Source: Rostratula benghalensis (Eukaryota > Chordata > Aves > Charadriiformes > Rostratulidae). From it: a stretch of 64,000 nucleotides of DNA. A program made the position numbers and the translations under genes. Below, one piece after another: positions 48,090-60,839 of the stretch; position 1 is the stretch's first letter, and each line of letters begins with the position of its first letter. The notes below the pieces were generated by a model. It saw nothing but the letters and a program-made list of their open reading frames with translations. It was not told the DNA's origin and made no database searches. The stretch covers positions 306,227 through 370,226 of the forward strand of contig VXAI01000275.1 in the NCBI GenBank assembly GCA_013399305.1, written 5' to 3'.

Positions 48090-49749
48090 AGGCTCCAAAA
48101 TCAGAGCAATGGGTGTACTGCACATAAAATCAGGGAGACAGGCCCATATTGCAATTCAGATAAAAGTGTGAGGAAAAAAAATTAGGGATCATCATGAAAT
48201 GCATTTCTATCTATGCTGTTCCCAATTGATTGCCATTAACTGCAAAAGCAGAACCACACCAGGGAATTCTATGAGGACTTCTAAGCATTACATATCGCCA
48301 AAAACTTCTCATTGATATCTCAGGAAGAATACCAATGTCTCCACAGGGGAAACAAAATAAAAACAGAGGCATTTTCCTTCTATGCTTATTACAGAGGCAC
48401 TACACTCGGTCACGAGTCCAGGTTGTTACCCTAAACAAAAAGCATGCTTCTTCCGGAGAAGATTGAACTTATGCATGAGCTCATTAGTACATTTCCACAA
48501 GGAAGTGCTGCATTTGTGTGTTCTTGGTACACGCTGAAAAAAAAGGAAGCCTGCTTTTTCAGAACAGGTTCTAACTACTTGTCAGGATCACACTTTTCAA
48601 GGTGCCTGACTTTAGATACTCAAAATGAATGGGCTTCTGAATCATTAGTCCTTTTCTTTCAAAACTGAGGTACACAAATCATGCCAACCTGACTGGCATT
48701 AAAGGGAACATTCTGCTGAGTACAAAGATCTTCTGATCAAGTTATAAAGGAGGTAAAACACTTTACCAGTAAAGTGACAGCAGGTGAATACCTTGGGCTC
48801 ATGTAAAACAAAAGGTATATTGAGTCTAAATGCTTCAGATGAAAGAATCCTTTCATTTTGGAGTAGTTTGAGAACATATTAAGTGGGTAGGCACTTTTTT
48901 AGAATATAACCATCTTTTCTCTCCCTGTTATATTAAGTCATACCAGACTTAGTATTGAAAGTTTGGTGGAACTGTCTGCAAGTTCTTATTTTGAAGGGTC
49001 TTTTATGAAATAATTTTTCCATGTTTTGGAAATGTCTTCCACCCAAACTTCTTGACTCACCTTTAGAACTGCTGTTGGATTTACCTTTACTCTGTCCAGA
49101 TATGTGGATATGTATTGAGGCCAAATAACTGTAGGATTAAAAAAATTTTTAGGTGTATGTGTGCACGTTTATATGCATGTTTGGTTGCAGGGCTGTGCTT
49201 ACTTGCAGAATTATTCACTGGTGATAGAAATATGTATCCTTGTAAATTTATGGAATAAGAGGATTTTGAACCATCTAGAGAGTTTTTTTCATGATGTATC
49301 TGAAAATGAATGTTAAAAATGTTGCATTCACTATTCTCTTTTCATGGATTACTTCCCCACTTTAGTGGTTTCAGACATGGAGAGCAAATGACCAACACAT
49401 GTCGAGAACAGTGAAGGGTGGTACCTTAAAGCAAGCAGTTCAGAGACAGTCTGTAGAATAACATGATATTGCATCTGCTTTTCACTGTGATGTTTTAAAT
49501 ATTTATGTCAAGAGAAAACAAGACTGTATGGTTCCAGAGAAGGAGGAAGATTTGTTCTATAATTTACTGACACAAAACATCTCAGTAGACTTTACATCAA
49601 TGCTTTAGAAGATGAGCGGTCCTATTTTTGACGCAGGGATATTCAGCACTATCTGAGTAAGTTAGCCTCATTGCTATTTTCTCCAGACAAACCTTGAAAA
49701 ACCAGACGTTTCACTTAAAAGCATACAGGTTTGGAACAGGCCAACCTTA

Positions 49750-49890
49750 GTAATAGTCCCCTTTTTATAGACGGGGAAAAGACCCATCAAGACCTAAGGA
49801 GGACCTAAGAACACAAAGCATAGCAGTGGTATGGGAACCCCAGAGCTGAGATTATCTTTGCCTCAGTCTAATGCTCTAATAAACCCATAT
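49750..49890 (+). mobile_element. Possible MIR/CORE-SINE-like tail
   Basis: The order of short blocks resembles the 3' half of ancient MIR-type SINEs: CCCCTTTTTATAGACGGGGA, then CAAGACCTAAGG, ACACAAAGCATAGCAGTGG, GAACCCCAGAGCTGAGA and TCAGTCTAATGCTCTAATAA. These parallel the 'dilute stem, removed-baseline, variable-gap, catch-up-text' order of MIR tails. It is heavily diverged and recognised by pattern only. Confidence 0.4.
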
Positions 49891-51094
49891 CCACATGTGG
49901 CAATGTGCTGTCACTCTCTTGTCACATAGGGGGCATCTCAGCTGGCCATTCATGGATGCAGCATTCAGCTAAGAGAATTCTAGCTAGAGGCACAAGGGAC
50001 AATAGAGATTTGTGCCTTCAAAGTGGATTTGTTCCAGAAAAGAGCCTCTCTCAAAAAGCTTATCCCTTACCTCACCCAAAAGCCCTATTCTCCTCCTGGA
50101 GGTCTCCAACTTGCAGATGTTTTTGAGGCAGAGAGAATAATAAAATACTATAAAACTACAGAAATCTTTCCCATCCATTAATGCAATGAGAGGAAAAGTC
50201 AAGAAAATAGATATAGGAAACACGGTCCTGCCTTCAGAGAAAGATGTAATGCTTTTCCCATATGACAGAGGACATCTGCCCTGCTCTTGCTTATACCACC
50301 CTCACTCAGAAGTAATTAATCTGAAATTAACTGTGTGCTGAATCCAGTGAAGACAGGATCAGGCCCACAGGCTCTTTAAAGGACAAAGGCAACAATATAT
50401 TCTGAGACTCAGCTCCAATTTCACAATAGCCGGATGGAAAGAAAGCAAAGCCTCAAAGTCTGCCATACGTCTCAGAGCTTCAGAGACACTAAAGAGAATA
50501 TGAGAGTACCAAGTATAGGTTTTGTAATTTAATTTATGTTTATTTTGGTCCAAGGTTGAGGTCAATGCACAGTGAGGAGGTTATCAGATGACTCATATTA
50601 GCCCGAGCACTGTGCTGGGATAAAGTTAGTACTGTGCCTACTGGGAAGATGTAAGATTTTCAGATGGCCAGGGTACAGCCTTATATAATTCATTTCTGTT
50701 CCTGAAGTAATTTTCTTGACCACAACTGAGAAGGGAAGGAGCATTCTTTTGTAGTGGTGTGGGGGGAAATCTGGGCTTTACACACAATGTTGCTCAGATG
50801 AATTGACAGGAAATCTCATTCAGTTGCATTATTAATTTAAATCACTTGCACAGTTTAACACTATGATGACAAGACATAAAGAGCAATATCCAGATGTTTT
50901 TTCTTCTACCTGAAAAAACATGGATGTACATTTCCAAGCAGCAGTTCTTTGCTGTTTTGCCTAATTAATAAAATAATCAATAGGAGTAGGACAACAACTT
51001 AAAGAACCCAATAATTTTGCTTCATTTAAGTTGAATACAAAACCTCTGTGTTTTCTCCATGAAGACAGAATAGGACTCCTGAGAGTCATAAGGG

Positions 51095-51127
51095 ACACAC
51101 ACACACACACACACACAAAAAAAAAAA
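51095..51127. repeat. (AC)n microsatellite with A-run
   Basis: About eleven AC units (51,095-51,116) run directly into a tract of eleven adenines. It is likely to vary in length. Confidence 0.9.
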
Positions 51128-52079
51128 TATGACCCAGACAAGATGTTGGGGAAATGTGAAACAGATGCTGTATTCATATATTTGAACACAGATATATAGA
51201 AAATCCAGTCAAAATATTTTATCCATAATAATTTATCCATTTAGAGTAAACATAAAAATCACTTAAAAGACAAATATCTGCTTCAGGGACCCTCTTAAAA
51301 ATGGATTAATATTCATCAGGGAGTACTATCTGCGAATATTGAGGGTTTTTATTAATTAGTCAGCAAGTGTGTTCCTCTGCTGTGCCATAGACAGGGTCAT
51401 CCTACTACATGGACTGCATTTTTTGCTAACAGGTATTACACCAGACTCACAGGAGCAAGAGACTGAGGTCCACAACACAAATTTCTCTTGTGTAATAAAC
51501 CTGAAAATCCCCAGGTAGGGCTGATCTTCAGAACTGGAAATGGGACAGGTCTGACATGTCTGTGAGGAACTACTTTCCCCAGAATTCCCTCATGAGACTC
51601 ACAGAGATTTTTTGGGTATTTTCAGATACTTCTTACTTCAATGCCATGCCCAAGACCACCACATAAGGGGTTTTTGTGTGTAGTGTGTCACCCTACAGGC
51701 TCGCACACGTGTGTATGCATCATAACTGTATCAACATGAGGAGTTATCAGCTAGGAGTTGCACACAGCCAATTCTTACAAGTTTGTCTTTTCTCATGGGA
51801 AATGCACCAAAATACATGGACACTTTCATTCATTGCTTTACCTATGTGTTTCTGATCAGAAGCTTCACAACTCTTCACTTATATCCCAACAGAAGCTTTC
51901 TGAGACCTCCGCTCTACTGGAGCTGCTGTTAATGTGAGATGATGTTTCTCTTTGGCCATTTTTTGATGAGTAAGTATCACTGCCTATGTCCAGAGCTAGA
52001 AATTATTAGCTTCAGTCCAGCTGCAAGGAATGAAATTAAATCCCTGTACAGAAAATTTGATCTGTAATGCTTGGTCCCT

Positions 52080-52935
52080 CCACCCCAGTTTTCATGGTTG
52101 CTGAGATAAAGTATGCCTTCTTTGTCTTAGCCTTCACTGACAAACCTTTTCAGGCTTCTGTGTCTGAAGTGACAGGTCGGGGAGACACAAGTCATTGGTC
52201 TTTTGAGAAGTCTTAACCCATGCAAGTCCATGGGACCAGACTGTGTGGATCTGAAGGTGCTGAGGAAGCTGGATGCTGTCATTGTGGTAGCAGTCTTATC
52301 ATGTCTGAAAGGGAGACTGGAAGGTTTTGAGCTGACTGTAGAAATGCAAACATTGCACTTACTTTCAAAAACAGCAAGAAGACCTATCTAGTGTACTACA
52401 AGTCAGTCAGCCTCACACCAGTCCCTGGGAAAATCTAAGAGCGGTTCTCATTGGAAACCATTTCTAAGCCCATGAAGGAGAAAAAAGTGACTGTGAACTA
52501 TCAACATGGATTTGCCATGGGCTAAATCAAACTTGAACAACCTGATTAGGTTCTGTGTTGAAAAGACTAGATATATACAGTGAAGGGAAGGCTTTGGATG
52601 TTGTTTGTCTTGACTTTAGCAAAACTTTCAGTGTGTTCTACCACAACATTCTTATATCCTAGTTGGGAAGTTATAGTGTATATGGACAAACAAATAGCTG
52701 GGTGAAAGACTGGCTGTATTGTTTGGATCAAAAAGGTATTTGTCAATGCCTTGTACTCTACCTGCAGGCTGGTTACAAGTGGAGTGTGCAGGAATCTATT
52801 CTAGTCAATAACACTGTGGTGTTCAATGTCTTCAACAAAGGTGTTCAAAAGGAGAAAGAGTGCATCCTTATGAAGTTTGCAAAGGATACTAAACTGAGGA
52901 TAGAGTTCTTACACTCAAGGGCATGGGAATAAAAT
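52080..52935 (+). mobile_element. CR1 LINE fossil, ORF2 reverse-transcriptase region
   Basis: Follows CR1 ORF2 across the linker and reverse transcriptase: TGTCTTAGCCTTCACTGACA (about 52,124), ATGGGACCAGACTG (about 52,229; the GPDG block), GTCAGTCAGCCTCACACCAG (about 52,401), CAACATGGATTTGCC (about 52,503; the QHGF block), GATGTTGTTTGTCTTGACTT (about 52,597; the DVVCLDF block with a catalytic Asp), and a frame at 52,663-52,932 containing NSWVKDWL and CILMKFAKDTKL. In that last block the usual FADDTK-type catalytic motif reads FAKDTK, so the second catalytic aspartate pair is broken. Stops and indels mark it as a pseudogene. Confidence 0.9.
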
Positions 52936-54625
52936 TCTGAGCCACTCGGTTTTCAAACAGGCAGTAACTCCCATAACCAATCCTGTGTGCCCTTATCTCC
53001 AATTTGAAGCCTGATTATCCTAAAGATCAGTGGAACAAAAGCCTTTTAATCTTTTCTAAAAGTATAGGTGCCAAGTATAGGGCTGGCTTAAACTATTAAA
53101 ATATAATACGCTAATTTATTTTAAAAGAAACAAACCAATTGATCTTTTATTCTGCAGTTGCATGCATATTCTCTTCTGTAGTCATGGATTCCTGCAACAC
53201 TTCTTCATTATACCTATTGTGGGATGATGAGTTAACACAGATGAAAGCATATAATTGTCAAGGGCTCCTGTGTCACAAAAACTCCATCTTTGGAGATCTT
53301 CAAGATTCAGACAGGCAAAGCCATGACTGATGTGATCTAGTGCTGACTGGCAGTTTGCTCTTGCAGAAGGACAGACTAAAGATATCTGGAGTCATCTTCC
53401 TTCCAGCCAACACTCCCATGATTTTTCAAAAGTCCTTCAACATAGCTCTGGTAACTCACTGGTCATATAGAAGTCACATAGAATCGACCTTGTAAAAGTC
53501 TGCAACCATTCCATTTACCATCCTAATCACAAAAGTTGTTTTCTCCAACACACACGTTTTCCAGCAGTAAGATGAGGAATCAAATCTGTATGAGTGAGAG
53601 TAAGCTCTGGAGTCAGAGGACTGATATTTACTCGTACAATCTCTGTTAAGTAATCAGATACAAAAATTGCTGTGCTTGCCAACTTGATAAAAGGTCTTCT
53701 TTAGCTAAGTTTCCTTGCCTTCAATGAAAAAAAAAAAAAAAAGTGCTATTTTAAAAGCCTCCTGAGTACATCTGTATAAAATAGATGATGCTTCTTTTTC
53801 ATTAATTTCAGATCAAAACTCTTCATTTTTTTAAGTAGTAAACCGAAGGGATCAGGTACAGTAAATATCCTCTTCTCTCCAATTTCATGTGCAAACAACT
53901 GAGGTTTTAGGATGGGAAGACATGCTTTAGTTGTTTTACTACAAAAGAATAATCTGCATTTATGTCCTTGTTTTTCACATGGATGACTTAGCTCTTTCTC
54001 AATATTTTTGTAGTGGATGATTATATCTAACTAAAGATGACCTGGCTGATACTGTCACAGTCTGAGAGATCACTACCAGGGACAGACTGAATGGACGAGA
54101 GGGGAACAGGATTGTAGCATTGGAGTACAATTCATGTGATGCATTATACTAGTCACTGCTAATGGGGGCATAAAGTCCCATCCTTGCATGTAGGATGTAC
54201 CTCCCTCCCTCTCCATGTAGTCACATAAACAATGCTTTATTAATTATAAAAGCATTCCTGGTTCTACTCTTATATCTATAGTTCGGTATCTTTTCTTCTA
54301 TTTTCTGTTCTGTCTGCTCCATCAGTTCATCCTGTAGAAGGTAGCCTGAACGTACATGGTTTATCAAATCAAGTAACATTAGAGAGTTTAGGAATTGCAC
54401 AGCCATTTTGTGCTGGTAAGCTGTCATGGCCACCTCAAAGTGGAATATATTGCTGTGTGGCAGTGTCCTAACAACTGTTTCTTCATGTCCTAGGAGACCT
54501 AGTCATAACCTCTGTCAGAGCTCTGCTGGACATTGTGATTCCACATCTATTAATACTCTAAGCTGTTTCTAGAAGACACTAGCTTCTTCCGAGTTCTTAG
54601 TAACTTCCTAATTACTCAGATATCC
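52936..54625. other. Non-coding stretch, no gene recognised
   Basis: AT-rich sequence with an A-tract at about 53,727-53,742. It lies between two CR1 fragments of opposite orientation. No frame over 70 codons or named repeat was recognised. Confidence 0.45.
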
Positions 54626-55440
54626 TAGAAAGACTTAGTCTGGGAAGGACCTCTAGAAGGGTCTATTCAAACCCACTGCAATCATCAGGATCTATTTCAA
54701 AGCTAGAGTATGTTGCTCAGGACTCTGTCCAGTTGAACTTTGAGTATTTCCCAGTTTGGAGATTACCCAGCATCTACAGGCACCAGTTCCAGCTCTGTAG
54801 CACTCCTGAGGTAGGGGGACAGGTGGATGGAGAGTCCTTTTGTCTGGTGAGAATCTCCTTTGTTGCAGCTTCTGCCCATTGCTTCTTTTCCTTTCACTGT
54901 GGACTTCTGCCCTGTCTGTGTCTTCTCTATAACCTCCCTCCCTTTCCATTTGATAGAGAAGAACTGTAATTAGAACTTGCACAAACCTTCTCTAATTCAG
55001 GCTGAACAAGCCCAGCACCCTCAGCCTCTCCTGGTACATCATGTGCTCCAGTCCCCAGACATTTTATTTGCTCTCCATTGGGCTCACTCCAGTTAGCTGA
55101 TACCTCTCTCCTGCATGGAGAGGCCTAAAACTGAGCACAGTACTCCAGAGGTGATCAAGTGCTGAGTAAAGGAGAATGATCATTTCCTCTGAGATGCTGG
55201 TTATGCTTTCGATAACATATTTCAATGTTCAGCTGTCCCTCCTCACTGCAACTGCTGACTCACGTTCAGCTTGTTGTCCACCAGGAATCCCGAGCTTTTC
55301 CCTGCAGAACTGCTCACTAGCCAGCCAGTGGCCAGCCTCCATCCCAGAGGTTCCCGTTTGTCTTTGTTGAACTTAATGAGACTGTGGTTGACCCAATCCA
55401 TCAGCTCTTGAAAGTCTGCATTATATTCATGGTTCAATAA
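54625..55440 (-). mobile_element. CR1 LINE, 3' UTR and end of ORF2
   Basis: On the plus strand this is the reverse complement of CR1, beginning near its 3' end (GGGAAGGACCTCTAGAAGGG, about 54,640) and continuing through CCAGCACCCTCAGCCTCTCC (about 55,011), TGTGCTCCAGTCCCC, AAAACTGAGCACAGTACTCC (about 55,127), GTGCTGAGTAAAGGAGAATG and TTCAGCTTGTTGTCCACCAG (about 55,264) to the block just inside ORF2 (TTGAACTTAATGAGACTGTG, about 55,367). An apparent insertion of unrelated sequence lies about 54,815-54,965. The terminal ATTCTRTG units are lost or decayed. Confidence 0.9.
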
Positions 55441-58400
55441 GGAAGAATGAGATGAAGTGTCATACCCACATGTAAGACTAGACATACTATTCTATGACAT
55501 CTGCAAAAATAAAGTGCTTAGATACTTCAAGTCCATATTAAATTATTGCCCAAATTTCCCAAGCAACATACAGGCTATATTATGTTCCATTGCTGTACAA
55601 ATATTTACAGAGACTGTTCCTGTCCAAATCAGCCATTCAGATTTAGACCCCGTGCAGCAGAAGTCTGTCATACTCCTATTTTGATGTTTGTCTGCTGATG
55701 GGAAGCGCACAACCAGTCAAGTTTTGCTCCCAACAGTTGTATCAAAAATAAAAACTTGATCAAGACAGCAGAGCAAAATTTTTGCACCAGCTGCCGACCT
55801 TGAGTGAACTTTCCTAACCAAAGCAGAAAAACCTAAGGACCAAGATTTCTAATAAGAATGCTATTAGGAAATTTTACTCCACAAAACCTGGAGCTCTTTC
55901 CATCTAGAAGAACTGTACAAGTGCATGTTTGCAGACTCAGCTTCAATCTGAGCAGTATCATTATGGAGCTGGATTTATTACTGGGAATGGGGGAGAAATC
56001 CATTTCACACATTGCTGTTATCTATTCCTCAGCTGTTTACTAGTTTGATAATAATCTGCTCAGGCTACATTTTTTATGTTGGCTTCTGAAGTTGTCAAAA
56101 ACTATCATTTAGTGAACAGATAAGATCATAGCCTTGTACACAAAGTAACATATTCCACTGAGAGGCCCTCTGATTTATTTGGTAGCTGAAATGTGGTAAC
56201 CTTGGAAGTTACAGCAAGATTAAAGTGAAAATGATCCAATAAGCCACAGATTTGTAAAGTTCATTCTAGCTAGCTAAAGCTAGAAGACAGGTCCAACTTT
56301 CTATCTGGCATAATTTATGTTAGTATAAACTGTATTTTAAAATAATTGAGCCTGTCTACATTGACATTTTCAGAATAGTTTCCCAAACTTCATAGGAGTT
56401 TGCTGTGCAATCTGCAATTTGCCCAAAAATCTCAAGGCACCAACCATGGACAGCCAAGCTCCAGCAACTTTTCACATCTGTGAGATGAAAATGACTCCCC
56501 AGGAGCACTGATGATTCCATGCGGGATGCAAGGGGCTTCGGTAAGACACTGAACAGCATCTGAACAAAATCAGCCTTAGAAACCTTCACTGGCTCAGTTC
56601 TTGGCAGCTCTCATGCCGGCATGTCTATAAACAGGTCATAAAACATGGCCTCAGAGCAGGACCCATTCTAAAAATATGCAGTAACTGCTTTTTTGCTCAA
56701 GTGCCACCTGATTTCTCTCTGACCAAAGGGCTGCCCTTGTCTCTCTCACAGCTATCACTGCCACCACTGGCCAATTGCAACAAAACCTAACAGAAAGGCA
56801 TAAATCACTGATATAGCAAGTTTCCACATTTTCTGCAGAGGAGAGAATACCTAGAGATTTCCCTTCTCAGGGAAAAAAACCCTCAACCCTTATTAACATA
56901 GAAGAATACTTACACAATTCATGCTTAAATGCATGCGTAGAAAAGAAGATTTGGTTGATTCCAGTGCTCAGATTGCTCCTTATGTGTGTAGTGGGGTGTT
57001 TGTTTATGTGTTCCTTAGGAAAATGTAGCCTGCTGTGAGTTTGTGTGTTACTATTTTTGAAAGCCAGGGAGACACATTTTGGTCGAAAATGCTGGCTTTA
57101 GTCAGTTGATGAATACAGATAGAACTGGGGGGCAGGGAGATACAATTCAACTATTTGGAAAAATAGAATTATTTTTCTGATTAATTATACAGCTTTCCTG
57201 TATAGTGTTTAAAAAGTATTCACATGGAATGAGTGGGAGTTGCTTTTCTCAACCTGAAAATTCCTAAGGCTTTGGAAAAATCTTGTCTCAGAGCAGAACA
57301 CAAGGTGAAACGCCCATTACACACATGCAAACACTCACATACACATACCCAAATTTCAAGGTTGTAGGAATTAATCTTGAAACACAGGGATAATTTAGTT
57401 GTTATATGGTAGTAGGCTTATTTTCTTATCTAAATGGTTGTTCCTGGGGCAGGAGGGGTGGGGGGAAGAACAAAAAATCCCCAAAAAACCACTTTATTTT
57501 AGAACTCTCCAAGTGATATTTAGAAAAGTTTAACAAAAAAAAAATACAAAAAAACATGAAACTTCATGGCAAATGAAAATAAATAGGCAGTCCCTAGTGG
57601 AGAAAGAAAACAACAAAAAAACAACAAAAGCAACACTACTACCAATAAATTCCAAAGTTTATTTAGAATCTCTGGAGCAAGAACATCTCTTTAGTAAGCC
57701 ATAGTGTTGGAACCAAGGAGATTTGTCAGCAATTTCAGCCAAGTGCACTAAACCACAGGGATTAAAAAGCACTTCAACACTGAGCACTTCTAATACCCAG
57801 CTGATCCCGGAGAAATCTGAAGATAAGCAGCAGCTGAGGCAGAGCAGCCTCGGGGTGGTTTAAAGTGATTAAACAAGAGCATAAACATCTAGGGAGAAAA
57901 GACCATCTCTCAAATGAAAAGGATGGCTAGCAAGCTCTTGATCTTTATCAGATTTGTTTTTCCTTGGAGGATGCTGGAGAGCTTGGGTAGTTTGGTGCCT
58001 GTCCTGGGCACACGGTGGCAATAGCAAGTACAGGAACTCCATCTCCTGGGTGAAGTCCAGCACCCTGCACATAAAAGCCAGTGCATAACTGGCCTTACTA
58101 CCTCTACACCACTGGAGAAAGCCTGGAGCTATCACAACTACCCTGCAGCCAAGGGTGGGTAGGCTAAGTCGCTCTGATTTGGGGGTTGAAGAGCACCTCC
58201 AGCAGAAGCCCAAACCTAGGCAGGTGCACAAACAAGCTTTGTGATTGTTTGCAGAATAACTCATAACAAGCTGAGGAATATAAACTCAACAAGAGATGGG
58301 AGGCATTTTCCACTTCTTTCCATTTCAGTTCTTTTGGACAGTTTTCACAATGCCCCTAAAGAAGGGCATTGCATAGATTACAACCAGGAACTGAGAGTCT

Positions 58401-58590
58401 AGCGGATACGTAAATGTGTAACTAAAAGGATTCAGGGCGCCTTTCACAAAAACAAGCAAAACCAAACAGTGAAGAACATCATCAGAAAGAACCTGTTTAC
58501 AAGCCTGCAAAATAAATGGAGGAGTTGGGAAAGCTTCTGCATTTACCTTCCCCAATCCACTCAAAGAGTTATCCGTGCGAACCAGTCATG
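55440..58590. other. Non-coding stretch, no gene recognised
   Basis: AT-rich sequence, with A-rich patches near 57,530-57,560 and 57,600-57,640 (CAACAAAAAA units). A 131-codon minus frame at 57,869-58,264 has no recognisable family features and looks like chance. No named repeat was recognised. Confidence 0.45.
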
Positions 58591-58975
58591 CTGATCAAAC
58601 AGAAGGACACTCTAAATCAAGGCCTCATATGGAAAGAACCACCAAGAGTGCACCAAGAGTTCTCTCCTGAGCAACTATCAAAGACCACTAGGGACCACCC
58701 AAGAACCTCCATGAATCCCCTAATGGAGTTAATGCACATGTGCCAGGGTGATCTGAATATTATAATGAGTTTTGGGAAATGTAATGACTATGCATATTCT
58801 GTATAGATCTATGTAAATTCTGTCAATATAGATTCTGTCTTTGTGAATCTCTCATTTGGTGGGCATGGTTGGGTGCAGAGATCCTCCATGTCCCTGGGAC
58901 AAAAAAAAAAAAAGAATGCTTGCTTCTTAAGTCTATGTCAGTGTTAAGGAGATTACTCCCAATTTCAGTGACACA
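58590..58975 (+). mobile_element. Probable solo LTR of an endogenous retrovirus
   Basis: The right part has the pattern of an avian ERV LTR: a U3 segment with AATGACTATGCATATTCTGT (about 58,783), a G-rich stretch ATTTGGTGGGCATGGTTGGG, then an A-tract followed by AGAATGCTTGCTTCTTAAG (about 58,913), the sequence that normally follows an AATAAAG polyadenylation signal, and a U5-like end near 58,975 (TTTCAGTGACACA). The signal itself appears replaced by an A13 tract. No internal retroviral genes are nearby, so a solo LTR left by recombination is the simplest reading. The left boundary is uncertain. Confidence 0.55.
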
Positions 58976-59504
58976 TATGGGTAGATGTTCTTTGTTGTGC
59001 AGTAGCAGCCTCCACCTGTAGAGTCTAAGACAAAAAACGGCTACACAGAGCCCAATTTCCTCACTCTGTGACGTCACTGAAGGATTGCATTAGGCTGTCC
59101 TCCAGTTTAAAGCCTACAACAGCTCCTGGCCTCATTTGTTCAGCCATCAGGCTGTCTCACAAGTGTATGCCGAAAACATGCAAAAGTTGTCTAAACTGTG
59201 ATCTAGAAATATCTTTGGGCTCTTTTTAGACTGTTAAGGGCTCCGAGTATCTACCATCCACTGCAAACACAAATGTACATGTCATTGTTTGGCACCTAAC
59301 AGTTTTCCCAACAATCACAGCAACCACCCCATCATTCAACACATCACAGAGGTTTGATTTAAATTAAACTTTTTCAAATTAAGAAAGTAAGCAGGATGGC
59401 ACCTTTCCTTCCTATAAGTGCACACCCTACAAGGCAGATCACAATGTCATCAAGGGAGAGTCCTGAGCAAGAGACAGCAGCTACTCAAGAAAATCACTTA
59501 GTTC

Positions 59505-59735
59505 TTCTGAGGGAATTAAGATAGGAAAGGACTTCTTAAGGTCATCTAGGTCAATTCCCTAGGCCATAACTTCAAACTTAGATCAGGTTCCTCAACACTT
59601 ACCCACTTTTGAAACTCTGAGGATGGAGATTTCACTGTTTCTTGGAATGTTGCTAACATTAACCACTCTCACAGTGACTATGTTTCACAGTAGATATGTT
59701 TTTTCTTACATCATTTCAGAAAAGATACAGAAGTC
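59505..59735 (-). mobile_element. CR1 LINE, 5'-truncated 3' end
   Basis: Reverse-oriented CR1 3' UTR: GGAAAGGACTTCTTAAGGTC and ATCTAGGTCAATTCCC (about 59,525-59,555), TCAGGTTCCTCAACACTTAC (about 59,583), GAGGATGGAGATTTCACTG, and CCACTCTCACAGTGACTATG (about 59,661). The ATTCTRTG terminal repeat is decayed. It is moderately diverged. Confidence 0.8.
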
Positions 59736-60839
59736 ATCATTCCAAACTTGTAACTGCAGGCTCAGAACTTTTACTTCTCACACAAGAAGATTTAGACTTC
59801 AACTACGCACAGCTGCAAATCTGGACAGAAATCTAAAATTAGTAATATCTTCTCTAGTTTCAAATATACATTAGGAATCAAAAATGTCTAAAATAGACAC
59901 GGTACCTGTCCGAAGAAAGGTTGCTACGGTTTGCAGATAAACATTTTTTAAAAACCCAAGAAAATAATCAAAACTTCTTAATCACAATCAGTGTGAGAGA
60001 AAGACAGGTAGTTTCCTTTGTTGACTACCTCTTAACATCCCTTTCAGATCAAAAAAATTTCATCAGCCGTTCTTGGTCCTTAAGGTAATCTGCTGCATTA
60101 TTTCTACTTCTATTTCTATTTTGAAGTCCACAGTGAGAAACATTAACTGGATTTTTTGTTTAAACTCTGTATAATGATAACATTACTCTCAGGAGAAAAG
60201 GCTTTGTTTGTTTCTAAGCAGGGAATACAAGTAGCTATGCTGTAAAGCTAGATTGCAAGAAACCGGCAGTTTCCCTGTTGAGCCTTCACAACCAGAGGGA
60301 TAGAGGTTCCTCTACCATAACAAGAGAAGAAAAAACATATCCAATTTCAGTTGAGTGTTAAGACAGCAACAAAGCTCCCCCAGTCAAATCTGCCTGCTGA
60401 TGTGTTAAGTAACATTAGAGTGTGTGGTTCTACCACACTTCTAGCCTAAGAATATTCACCAGTCTTTCCTGTGTTGTTTTAGTCAAAAGGTGTATCAATA
60501 TCATCTGTGAACCCCATAAACTTGCAGAGTAGCTTCCTTACTCATTTTAAAATTGATTTTTAAAGATGCTTTTTCTCTCTGCAAAGGCCATGGCATATTT
60601 GCATGCTGAAAATTTATCTGCACACTACATCCTAGTTGCAAACTACAAGGGCTCCCTCACACAGATTCTTGGCACAGTGACACAAGGTTCATGACAGTGA
60701 TGAGACATGGTTTGATGAGTGTTGAGAAAGTCACAGGGCTTCCTTAGTTTAGGTTGGAACCATGCTTTTGAAGCTAGACCCACTGTCCTTTGAGTCATGT
60801 CATGAGGTAGTCTCATGGAGGGTGAATCTAATAACTTAC
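59736..60839. other. Non-coding stretch between two CR1 elements
   Basis: About 1.1 kb of AT-rich sequence with no frame or repeat that I recognise. It separates two minus-strand CR1 fragments, so it may include unrecognised decayed parts of either. Confidence 0.4.

Larger units (their letters stand above)
48090..52080. other. Non-coding stretch, no gene recognised
   Basis: AT-rich sequence. It contains a possible MIR-like SINE tail (about 49,750-49,890) and an AC microsatellite followed by an A-run (51,095-51,127), both listed separately. No coding frame over 75 codons was noted. Confidence 0.45.

Noticed and set aside
52663..52932. 89-codon plus-strand frame as a host gene
   Set aside because: It is part of CR1 ORF2 reverse transcriptase, with NSWVKDWL and the broken FAKDTK motif in CR1 order.
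57869..58264. 131-codon minus-strand frame
   Set aside because: No recognisable domain, scattered Cys/His without spacing pattern, no supporting context. Consistent with chance.
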